In this document: piece by piece, positions 17,461 through 25,671 of the stretch
Layout: every line of letters starts with the position of its first letter
Position numbering within the stretch: the first letter of the stretch is position 1
Source of the DNA: CALODP01 sp942492055
GTDB lineage: Bacteria; Bacteroidota; Ignavibacteria; Ignavibacteriales; Melioribacteraceae
Assembly: GCA_942492055.1 (NCBI GenBank)
Contig: CALODP010000019.1
Location: 682,001 to 746,000, forward strand
Direction of reading: 5' to 3'
DNA: 64,000 bases
The notes under the pieces: generated by a model
Told to the model about the DNA's origin: nothing
Databases searched by the model: none
Seen by the model: the letters and a program-made list of their open reading frames with translations, nothing else
Program-made: the position numbers and the translations under genes

Positions 17461-18733
17461 TGTTTGCTCCGTATTTATTGGCTCCTGTTAGTCTGTCGAT
17501 TTTTGCCAATTCTATTCTGGCTTCCATCTTTAATCTCTCTGTTTCTTTATCTATTTCCAGAATTTGCTCGATTCCATTAATCACATTCACGAAATCAACT
17601 TTATCTACCTGATAACTTCCCAAAGCGGCTTTATAATTTTCCTCTGCCTGCAGTTTCATAGTAGTCCCGAAGAGATCTATTCTCTTGCGCAAGGAATTCA
17701 GCTTTTCGATGCTTATTTTTAATTCCGACTCGAGCTGTTGAATTTGACTGCCATATTGTCGCTCATAAACCTCTTTCAAAGAAATAGCTTCGGAAATTTT
17801 GGCGGATGCTTTCCCACCGTAATTCAACGGAAGATTAAATCCGATTCCGAAAGAAAGGAAGTCATTTAATCGAGTGTTTGTTTTAGCTATTTCATCCCTC
17901 TGACTATATTGGACTGAGATATTGAAATCGGGATAGAAGGAGTATTCGTTTGCTTCTCGCAATAGTTCCGTTTTTTTGATAAGATTGTTTGTCTTTATCA
18001 AATAAGGGCGCTCTTTTCTGGCACGATCAAGCAAATTATTAAGATTTTCAGGAAACAATCCTTCCTTGAATTCGTTATATCCCATTGCTATTTCATTCAC
18101 CTTAGTCCCAACGAGGGTTTCCAATTTACCCGATAGAGACGCTCTTTTTCCTTCTATATCAATCAATTTGGAATCTATTTTGGCCAAGGCTAACTGTAGA
18201 GAGAACAGATTTTGCTGGCTGGCTTTAGAGACCTCATATTTCGTAGCTACTACATCGTTTACTTTTTCCAAAAGAGAACGCTTTTCTTTCGTCAATCGAT
18301 CGAGCTCTTTCAAATAAAACAATTCGTATGAAAGCTTTCTTATCTCGAAAGTTAGCGCTAGTTTCTCTTCTTCGAATTCTTTCCGATTAATCAGAGTATC
18401 TATCGCGTGCAATTCTTCTATTGAAGAAAGCTTTCCCGGAAAGGGAATTCCCTGAGAAACCGCGACAGATTTGCTTGTCATTGGTTCCTGTGTAAAAGAG
18501 AAGGAATTTACCGGCATATTATTTACGCCTAACTTCACAATAGGATCCGGCAGATTAGATACCTGATCAATCTTGTTGGAGACCGATTTTATTCGGGCTT
18601 CGAGCATTTTTAGCTTATCACTGTTTCTTATTCCCATTTCAACCAAATCTTTAACAGTATATAGAGCTTGCCCATATATACCGGATATAGTAATGGCCAG
18701 GAACAGGAATAAAAGAAGATAATTCTTCCGCAT
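17450..18733 (-). CDS. TolC/CusC-family outer-membrane efflux protein
   Basis: 427 residues with a signal peptide ending near residue 21. Two repeated outer-membrane efflux units (PF02321) are visible as long heptad helices: KMLEARIKSVSNKIDQVSNL in the first half and QQLESELKISIEKLNSLRKR in the second, with PDFNISVQYSQRD as a strand between. These form the trimeric channel through the outer membrane that docks on the CusBA pump. The 3' end overlaps the adaptor start by 11 bases. Second gene of the metal-efflux operon. Confidence 0.88.
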   Translation of the reverse strand: MRKNYLLLFLFLAITISGIYGQALYTVKDLVEMGIRNSDKLKMLEARIKSVSNKIDQVSNLPDPIVKLGVNNMPVNSFSFTQEPMTSKSVAVSQGIPFPGKLSSIEELHAIDTLINRKEFEEEKLALTFEIRKLSYELFYLKELDRLTKEKRSLLEKVNDVVATKYEVSKASQQNLFSLQLALAKIDSKLIDIEGKRASLSGKLETLVGTKVNEIAMGYNEFKEGLFPENLNNLLDRARKERPYLIKTNNLIKKTELLREANEYSFYPDFNISVQYSQRDEIAKTNTRLNDFLSFGIGFNLPLNYGGKASAKISEAISLKEVYERQYGSQIQQLESELKISIEKLNSLRKRIDLFGTTMKLQAEENYKAALGSYQVDKVDFVNVINGIEQILEIDKETERLKMEARIELAKIDRLTGANKYGANNEK

Positions 18734-18786
18734 TTTTCACCTGTAGTTTTCTTATTAGTTTATAACAATAAAAGAGGAGAAAAAGT

Positions 18787-19209
18787 CTAAATTAATAACG
18801 CGGAATTAGTGATAAAAATTGGGGGCTCCGTGAGAAAACCTGACAATTCCTTAGAATAGAGGGCTCTTTGAGGCTTTTGAGAAAAATTCTCTATAGATAC
18901 CAAAGCGCATTCCAATGCTCTTACTATATCGATCTTTGAAGATTGATATAGATCTTTTTCAGTATCTTCTTTCTCCTTCATGCAGGTGCATTTGGAGATT
19001 TTGGAAATATCTTTCGAGCAATCGGTGATTTTTTCGCTGTAGCAAGAAGATTTTTCCATAGAGCAGCAACATTTAGATGCATTATGCGTTGCGCATTTTG
19101 CGGAAACCATTTCAGGAGCAAATCCCAGAGCAAAGATATTAATCATTACAAGGCTCCAGATTACTACCGATGATTGCTTTGTGGCTCTATTAATTCCTAA
19201 AATCGTCAT
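18787..19209 (-). CDS. Small Cys-rich exported protein, first gene of the metal-efflux operon
   Basis: 140 residues, family not recognised. A hydrophobic segment at residues 17-37 looks like a signal peptide or anchor. Immediately after it are eight cysteines within about 45 residues (KCATHNASKCCCSMEKSSC, then DC, KC and TC), with Met and His nearby. The C-terminal half (about 60 residues) lacks this pattern and ends hydrophobic (PIFITNSALLI). It lies 53 bases before the outer-membrane channel gene. The cluster suggests Cu(I)/Ag(I) binding in the periplasm, as a sponge or sensor; this is inferred from composition and context only. Confidence 0.65.
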   Translation of the reverse strand: MTILGINRATKQSSVVIWSLVMINIFALGFAPEMVSAKCATHNASKCCCSMEKSSCYSEKITDCSKDISKISKCTCMKEKEDTEKDLYQSSKIDIVRALECALVSIENFSQKPQRALYSKELSGFLTEPPIFITNSALLI

Positions 19210-19363
19210 TTCATTTCTATAAGGTAATTTTGTCTGTTAAACCAGATAATCGGACATAAAGTTTCAATAGAAGCAGAAAAAATTTTACATCATAAAAGAT
19301 TAGGATTCGGGGAACTATTTCCGGGAATATTTTATTAATATGTTACGCAATGGGGAGGATAAA

Positions 19364-19981
19364 ATGAAGATCGGCATTATCGGCGCAGGTCGTGTAGGAG
19401 GAGCTCTAGCTACTGGCCTAACAAAAACCGAGCATGAAATTGTTGTAGGAGCAAGAAATCCGGATAGCGAAAAAGTAATAAAGCTGCTGAATGAAAATCC
19501 TGAGATTACTGTCTTTCCTTTGGAGGCTGTCGGAGATTTCGCGGAGGTAATTATAGTATCCGTTACACCTCCCGCAACAAAAGAGGTATGCGAAAGACTT
19601 GGGGAGGTATCGGATAAAGTAATTATTGATACCATGAATTCGGTTTATTCTAAGCCACTACCGTATGATAATACAACAGAAGCGCTTCAAAAATGGACAA
19701 AATCCCCTCATGTAGTAAAATGCTTCAATTCAACCGGATATGAAAATTTGAAAAATCCTGATTTCAACGGAAGGAGAATCGACATGTTTATGGCCGGAAA
19801 TAGCAGCAAAGGAAAAGAGATTGCCAATCGTTTGGCGAAAGATCTGGGATTCGGGAATTGTTATGATTTCGGCGAAGATGACAAAATCCCATTATTGGAA
19901 CAGCTTGCGAAAATCTGGATTAATCTCGCTTTGCAAGCAGGATACGGAAGAGATATCGCGTTTCAGATAATAAAAAGATAA
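19364..19981 (+). CDS. NADP-binding reductase of the F420-dependent/YqeC-like (NPFR) fold
   Basis: 205 residues from ATG 19364; GGGGAGG lies eight bases upstream, so I prefer this to ATG 19340. The N-terminus is a Rossmann fold: MKIGIIGAGRVGGALATGL, then VVGARNPDSEK where the GARN turn after the second strand suits NADP. Residues around VVKCFNSTGYENLKNPDF match the central part of the F420-dependent NADP oxidoreductase family (PF03807 and relatives), many bacterial members of which act on unknown substrates. It converges with nothing and is followed 20 bases later by the next gene, forming a likely two-gene unit. Confidence 0.75.
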   Translation: MKIGIIGAGRVGGALATGLTKTEHEIVVGARNPDSEKVIKLLNENPEITVFPLEAVGDFAEVIIVSVTPPATKEVCERLGEVSDKVIIDTMNSVYSKPLPYDNTTEALQKWTKSPHVVKCFNSTGYENLKNPDFNGRRIDMFMAGNSSKGKEIANRLAKDLGFGNCYDFGEDDKIPLLEQLAKIWINLALQAGYGRDIAFQIIKR

Positions 19982-20001
19982 AAATCAAAAGGAGGGGAAT
20001 T

Positions 20002-20892
20002 ATGTATGTAATATCGGGAGCTACCGGAAACACCGGAATGCCAATTACCAAATCCCTTTTGGAGGCGGGGAAAAAAGTACGAATTATTAGTCGCAGTAAA
20101 GAAAAAGCGTCGGAGCTGATTGAGAAAGGAGCTGACTTCTTCCACGGAGATGGTTCCGATTCCGGGCTTTTGCGTGAAGCCTTCGACGGTGCGCGAGCTT
20201 TTTACGCAATGATTCCTCCTGATTTTTCTTCATCCGATTTTTTTGAGCATCAAAAGAAATTCGCCGATTCTTTCTCGGAAGCTCTTAAGGAATCTTCGGT
20301 GAAGCATACCGTTACTCTTAGTAGCATCGGAACTCATCTTGAAAGCGACTCCGGTGTGGTGTTGGGTTTGAGATATATGGAGAAATCGCTCAACGATATT
20401 TCCGGGCTAAATACTCTTCATTTGCGACCGGGATATTTCATGGAGAATCTTTTGGGAATGGCCAGGATGGCAAAGGAAATGAATATGATAGCAAGTCCAA
20501 TTCGGTCGGATCTTTCTTTTCCGCTAATCGCTACAAAGGATATTGCTACTGCGGCGGCCAGAGAATTAGTTCATCTAGATTTTACCGGAAATAATATAAA
20601 ATATCTGTTAGGTCCGCGAGATATTACTTTTCCGGAAATCACACGAATTTTGGGAGAAGCTATAGGGAAACCGGATTTGCCTTATGCGGAAATCTCGCAC
20701 GCTCAACTTTCCGAAGCGATGGTGAAACAAATGGGGGCTTCGGAAAATATAGCCACTTCTTTCAACACATTTATCGCGGCAATGAACGACGGAAGAATCT
20801 TTTCCGATACTACAAGGACTTCTGAGAACTCTACCGAAACTGATATTACGGAATTTGCCACAACTTTTGTCGAGTACTATAAATCCATATAA
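20002..20892 (+). CDS. NmrA-like NAD(P)-binding protein (atypical SDR)
   Basis: 296 residues. AGGAGGGG precedes the ATG. The nucleotide motif GATGNTGMPI is at residues 6-15, followed by basic residues (RIISRSKEKA) that suit NADP(H), then HGDGSD, as in the NmrA/HSCARG and quinone-reductase-2 (QorB/YtfG) branch of atypical short-chain dehydrogenases. The classical YxxxK pair is not evident. Family members are redox sensors or reductases of quinones and isoflavones. It is the second gene after the NPFR-fold protein, so both may handle NADPH-dependent redox. Substrate unknown. Confidence 0.82.
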   Translation: MYVISGATGNTGMPITKSLLEAGKKVRIISRSKEKASELIEKGADFFHGDGSDSGLLREAFDGARAFYAMIPPDFSSSDFFEHQKKFADSFSEALKESSVKHTVTLSSIGTHLESDSGVVLGLRYMEKSLNDISGLNTLHLRPGYFMENLLGMARMAKEMNMIASPIRSDLSFPLIATKDIATAAARELVHLDFTGNNIKYLLGPRDITFPEITRILGEAIGKPDLPYAEISHAQLSEAMVKQMGASENIATSFNTFIAAMNDGRIFSDTTRTSENSTETDITEFATTFVEYYKSI

Positions 20893-20927
20893 ATAGATCA
20901 AACAGAGAAATCGAATATCCCACAAGG

Positions 20928-20952
20928 CCCTTCTTTCGGAAGGGTTTTCTTT
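20928..20952 (+). terminator. Rho-independent terminator
   Basis: CCCTTC TTTCG GAAGGG followed by TTTTCTTTT, 36 bases after the NmrA-like gene. Confidence 0.85.
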
Positions 20953-21395
20953 TGGTTTAATTGACTTATAGAGCTCTTCGCCTTATTGTGCTTCCGTTTT
21001 ATCGTTTTTTTGGGCTCTATACATAGTTTCAAAATCCGAATAATATGTGAGAACATGATTATATTTTGGGTGATAATATATTATTTAAGCTGGCTGGCTA
21101 AAAAAAAAGCTTAGCACACCGAAAAATATCTTCTGCGCAACGATTCTTAAAAGTAACACACGTCCGAAAATCATTAACGCAGTTATTCTAACCAATATTG
21201 CAATGATTCTTATGAACAGCTCTCCCTTTCTGATTAGCTGCGCACTTATTAGTGTTAATAAGCAAAAAAATTTAATTCGTTAATGGGTTTTGCATAAATC
21301 TGACTTCAAATTCAAGACATTACAAAGATAAAGGGACAACATCTTGTCCCCTTATTATTTTGACATGTTTCGCTATTGGAATAGCCAAACACGAC
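20953..21395. other. Intergenic region, nothing recognised
   Basis: About 440 AT-rich bases between convergent genes. I see no open frame with a ribosome site, no tRNA-like fold and no strong repeat. Confidence 0.5.
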
Positions 21396-21692
21396 TCATA
21401 TCTCTTCGGTTAATTCCAAAAATCTTTTGTAGGGAATGGCGGTAAGACTTTCGGCCTGGGCGGCGCCATTTTGAAGACCTATCATAGAGACTTTGGCGGC
21501 GGTTTCCTCATTGGGAGCTTCGTAGATATCGATAAAATCGTAAGCTCCGAGCAAAGCATAGTGGGAAACAAATTTAACATCCGGGCATTTTTCCCTTACC
21601 TGATCGAGCCAAGCTCTTCCGAGACGAGCGCGATCTTTCATCTGTTTGGATACTTCCGGAGATAGTTTGGTTAGTAGTACGTAAGTTTGCAT
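21396..21692 (-). CDS. GYD-domain protein
   Basis: 98 residues, the usual size for the GYD family (PF08734): MQTYVLLTKLSPE, then a helix, then FVSHYALLGAYDFIDIYEAP where GAYD replaces the name-giving GYD, and a C-terminal helix. It adopts a ferredoxin-like dimeric alpha-beta barrel. Members are widespread, small and cytosolic with no established biochemical role. AGGAGG precedes the start. Monocistronic. Confidence 0.85.
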   Translation of the reverse strand: MQTYVLLTKLSPEVSKQMKDRARLGRAWLDQVREKCPDVKFVSHYALLGAYDFIDIYEAPNEETAAKVSMIGLQNGAAQAESLTAIPYKRFLELTEEI

Positions 21693-21805
21693 CTCAGACC
21701 TCCTTATTGTTTATGAAATCTGAAAGCCACGGAGAATATTCGGGAAATGGATTTCTAATTGAATATAAAACTTCGCCGGGATAATATCAAAGCAAGAAAG
21801 GGGAA

Positions 21806-22627
21806 TTATAATTTAGCGCCACAATATTTACAAAATATGGCGTCGGAATCGTGTCCTTCGGCAGAACATTCGGGGCATGCTTGAGTGGAAAAAGTTTTGT
21901 CGCTTACTTTCCCCATTTCAACCGTAACAATACCGGTAGGAACGGCGATTATTCCGTATCCCATTATCATTATTATTGAGGCTACCGCTTGCCCCAGATC
22001 CGTTTGAGGAGAAATATCTCCGTATCCAACGGTGGTGAGAGTCACAATCGCCCAGTAAATACTCCTCGGAATACTTGTGAATCCGTTTTTCTCCCCTTCT
22101 ATCAAATAGATCAAAGAACCGAAGATTACAACCAGAGCCATTACGACAAATAGGAAAACCGTAATCTTTCTTCGGCTGGCCTTTAGTGCCGATCTTAATT
22201 GCCGAGCCTCCTTGATGTATTGCACAAATTTCAGGACACGAAATACTCTAAGCACACGAAGTATTCTTATAACAAGAAAGTATTGGCTTCCGGGAATTAT
22301 CAAGCTTAGGTATGTCGGGGCAATAGCGAGGAGATCGATTATTCCGAAAAAGCTGGTGGCATATTTCCATGATCTCTTCACGCAATATAGTCTTAGTAAA
22401 TATTCAGCGGAAAAAAGAATTGTGAAAAACCATTCGATATAGTAAAGCTCTTTTCCGTATTGAAGATTTATCGCTTTAACGCTATCGAGCATAACCGCTA
22501 AAACACTCAGCAAAATAGATAGGATCAATACTATATCAAAAGCTTTACCCGCTTTCGTGTCGGCTTCGAAAATTATCTCATGAAGCTTCTCTTGCAGACT
22601 ATTTTTATTATCGACTCTCTTTTGCAT
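21806..22627 (-). CDS. Voltage-gated potassium channel with C-terminal zinc ribbon
   Basis: 273 residues. Six membrane segments are visible. S4 carries regularly spaced arginines (RILRVLRVFRVLKFVQ), and the pore loop contains the potassium selectivity filter TVGYGDISP before S6. The cytosolic tail ends with CPEC ... CKYC, a zinc ribbon of about 25 residues that is common in prokaryotic homologues. It should assemble as a tetramer in the inner membrane and pass potassium in a voltage-dependent manner. Monocistronic. Confidence 0.93.
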   Translation of the reverse strand: MQKRVDNKNSLQEKLHEIIFEADTKAGKAFDIVLILSILLSVLAVMLDSVKAINLQYGKELYYIEWFFTILFSAEYLLRLYCVKRSWKYATSFFGIIDLLAIAPTYLSLIIPGSQYFLVIRILRVLRVFRVLKFVQYIKEARQLRSALKASRRKITVFLFVVMALVVIFGSLIYLIEGEKNGFTSIPRSIYWAIVTLTTVGYGDISPQTDLGQAVASIIMIMGYGIIAVPTGIVTVEMGKVSDKTFSTQACPECSAEGHDSDAIFCKYCGAKL

Positions 22628-22706
22628 GTTCCAAAATACAAATTATTCCCGGCAATCGGCAAAAAGAAAAATATAGTATGCCCGATAATTCCTTCCAGAT
22701 GCTGCG

Positions 22707-23666
22707 CTATTGATACTTCCCTCTGTTTTTCCTTACCATTCTTGAGTATAATGAAAGTCTAGAATCGAAAAGGAACTTAATCCACAGCATTACCCAAGAC
22801 TTATGGTGAACCAGATTATCGTAATGCTCGGGTGCGATTTCCTTTATATTCGGTAATTTATTCCAAGGCACGGAAGGAAAATCGTGATGCTCGTTGTTAT
22901 AGCCCACATTAAGGGCAAGAAAATTCAAAGGGCCGTAATAGCTATAAGTCTCCTGCGGTGGAGCAGTAAGAAAATGTTCTTGAATCCAACGAGCACCAAG
23001 AGGATGAAACCCTACAGAGAAGAAAAAAGAGAACGCAAAATAGAGAAATGAATTCCATCCGAGGAACCAGATAATTAAGAAATCGAATCCGAACACGGCA
23101 ATCCAATTTACGAATGTCCAAGCGGTTCCGAACTTAATCTCTTTCAATCGTGGTGGCCGAAGAGCCTGAAAGATCGGGAAGAATATTTCCCAGAAGATTT
23201 TTCCGATAAAGGAATTCCCGATAAGTTTTGCCTCCCACCGGCTTGCCAGATCGGCATCCACCTCATAAACTCCTTGATGGGAGTGATGTTTGAGATGATA
23301 GCTTTTGAAAGAAACCGCTGTAGGAACAATGTTTGGTAAGTCCGCCAGAATCGCCGAAAGCATATTTAGAGTTCTGTTTTTGAAAATAAGATTGTGGGAA
23401 CACTCATGAATTAAAACAAACAAAGTGTGATTGGCAAATGCCCCTACAAAATAGGCCACAATCAAAGCCAACCACCATTCGGCTCCGGTTAGCAACCATG
23501 AAATATTTATTTGAAAGAGGACAATAAAGAATATCAACCAAAAGCTACCGGAAGCGCGCCCGATTAGTTCACGTACTTCGGGATGACTTTGCAAAATCAT
23601 TTTTGTTCTGGCCTTGTGTGGTTCCGGCTCATCCGAATAAGAAAAATCTTTTCTGGCTTCCGGCAT
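22707..23666 (-). CDS. DES1-like sphingolipid delta4-desaturase family protein
   Basis: 319 residues from ATG 23666, which has GGAGGG five bases upstream; an in-frame ATG at 23744 adds 26 residues that do not resemble the family. The N-terminus (YSDEPEPHKARTKMILQSHP) matches the lipid desaturase domain PF08557. Three histidine boxes are present: HECSH (87-91), HLKHH (124-128) and NEHHDFP (258-264), with ETYSYYGPLN and YDNL...HKSW also shared with animal DEGS1 as I recall it. The eukaryotic enzyme inserts the C4-C5 double bond of ceramide using di-iron, oxygen and cytochrome b5. Four hydrophobic segments place it in the membrane. No sphingolipid synthesis gene is in the window. Confidence 0.88.
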   Translation of the reverse strand: MPEARKDFSYSDEPEPHKARTKMILQSHPEVRELIGRASGSFWLIFFIVLFQINISWLLTGAEWWLALIVAYFVGAFANHTLFVLIHECSHNLIFKNRTLNMLSAILADLPNIVPTAVSFKSYHLKHHSHQGVYEVDADLASRWEAKLIGNSFIGKIFWEIFFPIFQALRPPRLKEIKFGTAWTFVNWIAVFGFDFLIIWFLGWNSFLYFAFSFFFSVGFHPLGARWIQEHFLTAPPQETYSYYGPLNFLALNVGYNNEHHDFPSVPWNKLPNIKEIAPEHYDNLVHHKSWVMLWIKFLFDSRLSLYSRMVRKNRGKYQ

Positions 23667-23771
23667 CTTCCCTCCGCTTTCTATCTGCAATGGCACTATA
23701 TTTTTCTTAAGTTTGTTATTCGTTACTCTATAAGAAAACAACAAAAAGAAATTGGAAAAGATTTCACAGCA

Positions 23772-24686
23772 ATGAAAAAGATAAAAATAGCATTCTCAGA
23801 TGAATACATTCTTGATCTTCCGGAGGGGCACAAATTTCCGATAAGTAAATACAAGCTTATTCCGGAAATATTGTTACGAGAGAAACTTGTAGGATATGAT
23901 AATATTTTTGCGCCGAAGTTCGCCGACTTGTCAATAGTAGAACTGACTCACTCCGGAGAGTATTTGAATAAACTCGTTAACTTATCTCTTTCGGATAAGG
24001 AGATCAGGCGAATCGGTTTTCCCCAAACGAAAGAGTTAATCGAAAGAGAGTTTATGATTGCTCAGGGAACAACACAGGGTGCTTTATTCGCTTTGGAAGC
24101 CGGAGTCTCGTTAAACGTGGCCGGAGGAACACACCATGCTTTTGCGGATAGAGGGGAAGGATTTTGCGTTTTGAATGACATTGCTGTAGCAGCTAATTAT
24201 CTACTCCACAGAGGTTACGTAAATAAGATTCTCATTGTTGACCTCGATGTTCATCAAGGAAACGGAACAGCAAAAATATTCGAATCGACTCCGGAAGTCT
24301 TTACATTTTCCATTCATGGAGCCGACAATTTTCCACTTCGAAAAGAGAAGTCCGATCTCGATATTCCATTGGCTTTGGGAACCGACGACAAAACCTATTT
24401 GAAAATTTTATCGGACAATCTTCCGAAATTGATTGATATTGTCGATCCTGATTTTATATTTTACCTCTCCGGTGTTGATGTATTGAAAAATGACAGATGG
24501 GGAAGAATGAATTTATCTTTAGAGGGAGTTTCCGAAAGAGACAAATTTGTAATTTCCCTTGCCAATAAAAGAAATATCCCAATTATGATTTCAATGGGTG
24601 GAGGATATTCACCGAATATTGATGAGATTGTTCAGGCACACTGCGAAACTTTTCGTGTGGCTTTTGAAATCTTTGGAAATGTTTGA
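23772..24686 (+). CDS. Histone deacetylase-family hydrolase
   Basis: 304 residues from ATG 23772 (MKKIKIAFSDEY); upstream in-frame codons are not family-like. The arginase/deacetylase fold is recognisable: the catalytic His pair in GGTHHAFADRGEGFCVLND, zinc ligands in DLDVHQGNG and a later Asp in YLSGVDVLKNDRWGRM, and the substrate-pocket MGGGY. The short size and KYKLIPEILLRE opening resemble the bacterial and class IV (HDAC11-like) group. Bacterial members deacetylate acetylated small molecules, polyamines or protein lysines. HDAC11 itself removes fatty acyl groups. Divergent from the desaturase gene. Substrate unknown. Confidence 0.88.
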   Translation: MKKIKIAFSDEYILDLPEGHKFPISKYKLIPEILLREKLVGYDNIFAPKFADLSIVELTHSGEYLNKLVNLSLSDKEIRRIGFPQTKELIEREFMIAQGTTQGALFALEAGVSLNVAGGTHHAFADRGEGFCVLNDIAVAANYLLHRGYVNKILIVDLDVHQGNGTAKIFESTPEVFTFSIHGADNFPLRKEKSDLDIPLALGTDDKTYLKILSDNLPKLIDIVDPDFIFYLSGVDVLKNDRWGRMNLSLEGVSERDKFVISLANKRNIPIMISMGGGYSPNIDEIVQAHCETFRVAFEIFGNV

Positions 24687-24744
24687 TTGTTCTTTATAAC
24701 ACTTCGCGTTCTCCTATTTTTCACAAAAGATGAGGAAACCGGCC

Positions 24745-25638
24745 ATGTTTAAATATGACATAGTATCGATCGGCGAAATTTTATTCGACGTATTCCCAAC
24801 CTATATCAGGCTTGGGGGAGCTCCGTTTAATTTTATTTACCACGTTAATCGCCTTACCGGAGGGGGAGATTTTATTAGTGCCGTAGGAGAAGATGTTCCG
24901 GGAGTTCAAATCACCTCCTATCTGGAAAAGAATAGCTTTCCTTTGGATTTCATTCGAACGGATGATAGACATAAGACCGGTGAAGTAAGGGTAACGCTTG
25001 ATGAAAACAAAATACCCTCCTTTATTATTCTTGAAAATCGCGCCTATGATTACATTGAGTATTCCAAGCAGTTGAGAACTCTTGTAAAGGATTCCGATTT
25101 ATTCTATTTCGGTACTCTTGCCCAAAGAGGGAAAGTTTCCAGGGATACTATTCAGCGTCTTCTCAAGCATTCGAAAAAATCATTTTGCGATTTGAATCTT
25201 CGTCAAAAATTCTATTCACCAGAGATATTAGATCAATCATTGCAGGCTAGCAATATCATTAAGATAAATGTAAAAGAGCTTTCGGTTGTGAATGAATTGC
25301 TGATTGAAAAGCCCTTCTCAGTTGATGATACTCCCAAATATATTATCGATAAATATAATATTGATCTGGTCTGCTTAACACAAGGGGCAAAGGGAGCGCG
25401 ACTTTTCACAGCAGACGAGGAGAATCATTATCAAGCCAAACCAATAAAGATAAAGGATACGGTTGGAGCAGGTGACGCTTTTTCGGCCATCATCGCGATA
25501 GGAACTTTGCTCGAAATGCCATTGGATAAACTCAACAAATTCGCTAATGATTTCGCAACAAAGATTTGCGCGGAAGAAGGTGCAATTCCGGAAGGAACCG
25601 ACCTATATGCCGAATATAGAGCTAAGATATTTAGATAA
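24745..25638 (+). CDS. PfkB-family carbohydrate kinase (fructokinase-like)
   Basis: 297 residues from ATG 24745, which has GAGG nine bases upstream; ATG 24730 is possible and adds five residues. The ribokinase/PfkB fold shows the N-terminal substrate motif GGAPFNFIYHVNRLTGGG and the C-terminal ATP and catalytic-base motif DTVGAGDAFSA (Asp is the base). The opening VSIGEILFDVFP resembles bacterial fructokinases. It would phosphorylate a sugar in the cytosol. It starts 58 bases after the deacetylase-fold gene and may be co-transcribed. Confidence 0.88.
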   Translation: MFKYDIVSIGEILFDVFPTYIRLGGAPFNFIYHVNRLTGGGDFISAVGEDVPGVQITSYLEKNSFPLDFIRTDDRHKTGEVRVTLDENKIPSFIILENRAYDYIEYSKQLRTLVKDSDLFYFGTLAQRGKVSRDTIQRLLKHSKKSFCDLNLRQKFYSPEILDQSLQASNIIKINVKELSVVNELLIEKPFSVDDTPKYIIDKYNIDLVCLTQGAKGARLFTADEENHYQAKPIKIKDTVGAGDAFSAIIAIGTLLEMPLDKLNKFANDFATKICAEEGAIPEGTDLYAEYRAKIFR

Positions 25639-25642
25639 AGTG

Positions 25643-25664
25643 AGCGCACAATATTTCGTGCGCT
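25643..25664. terminator. Bidirectional terminator hairpin
   Basis: AGCGCAC and GTGCGCT pair around an 8-base loop between convergent genes only 33 bases apart. T-runs are short. Confidence 0.6.
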
Positions 25665-25671
25665 TCCTGTT

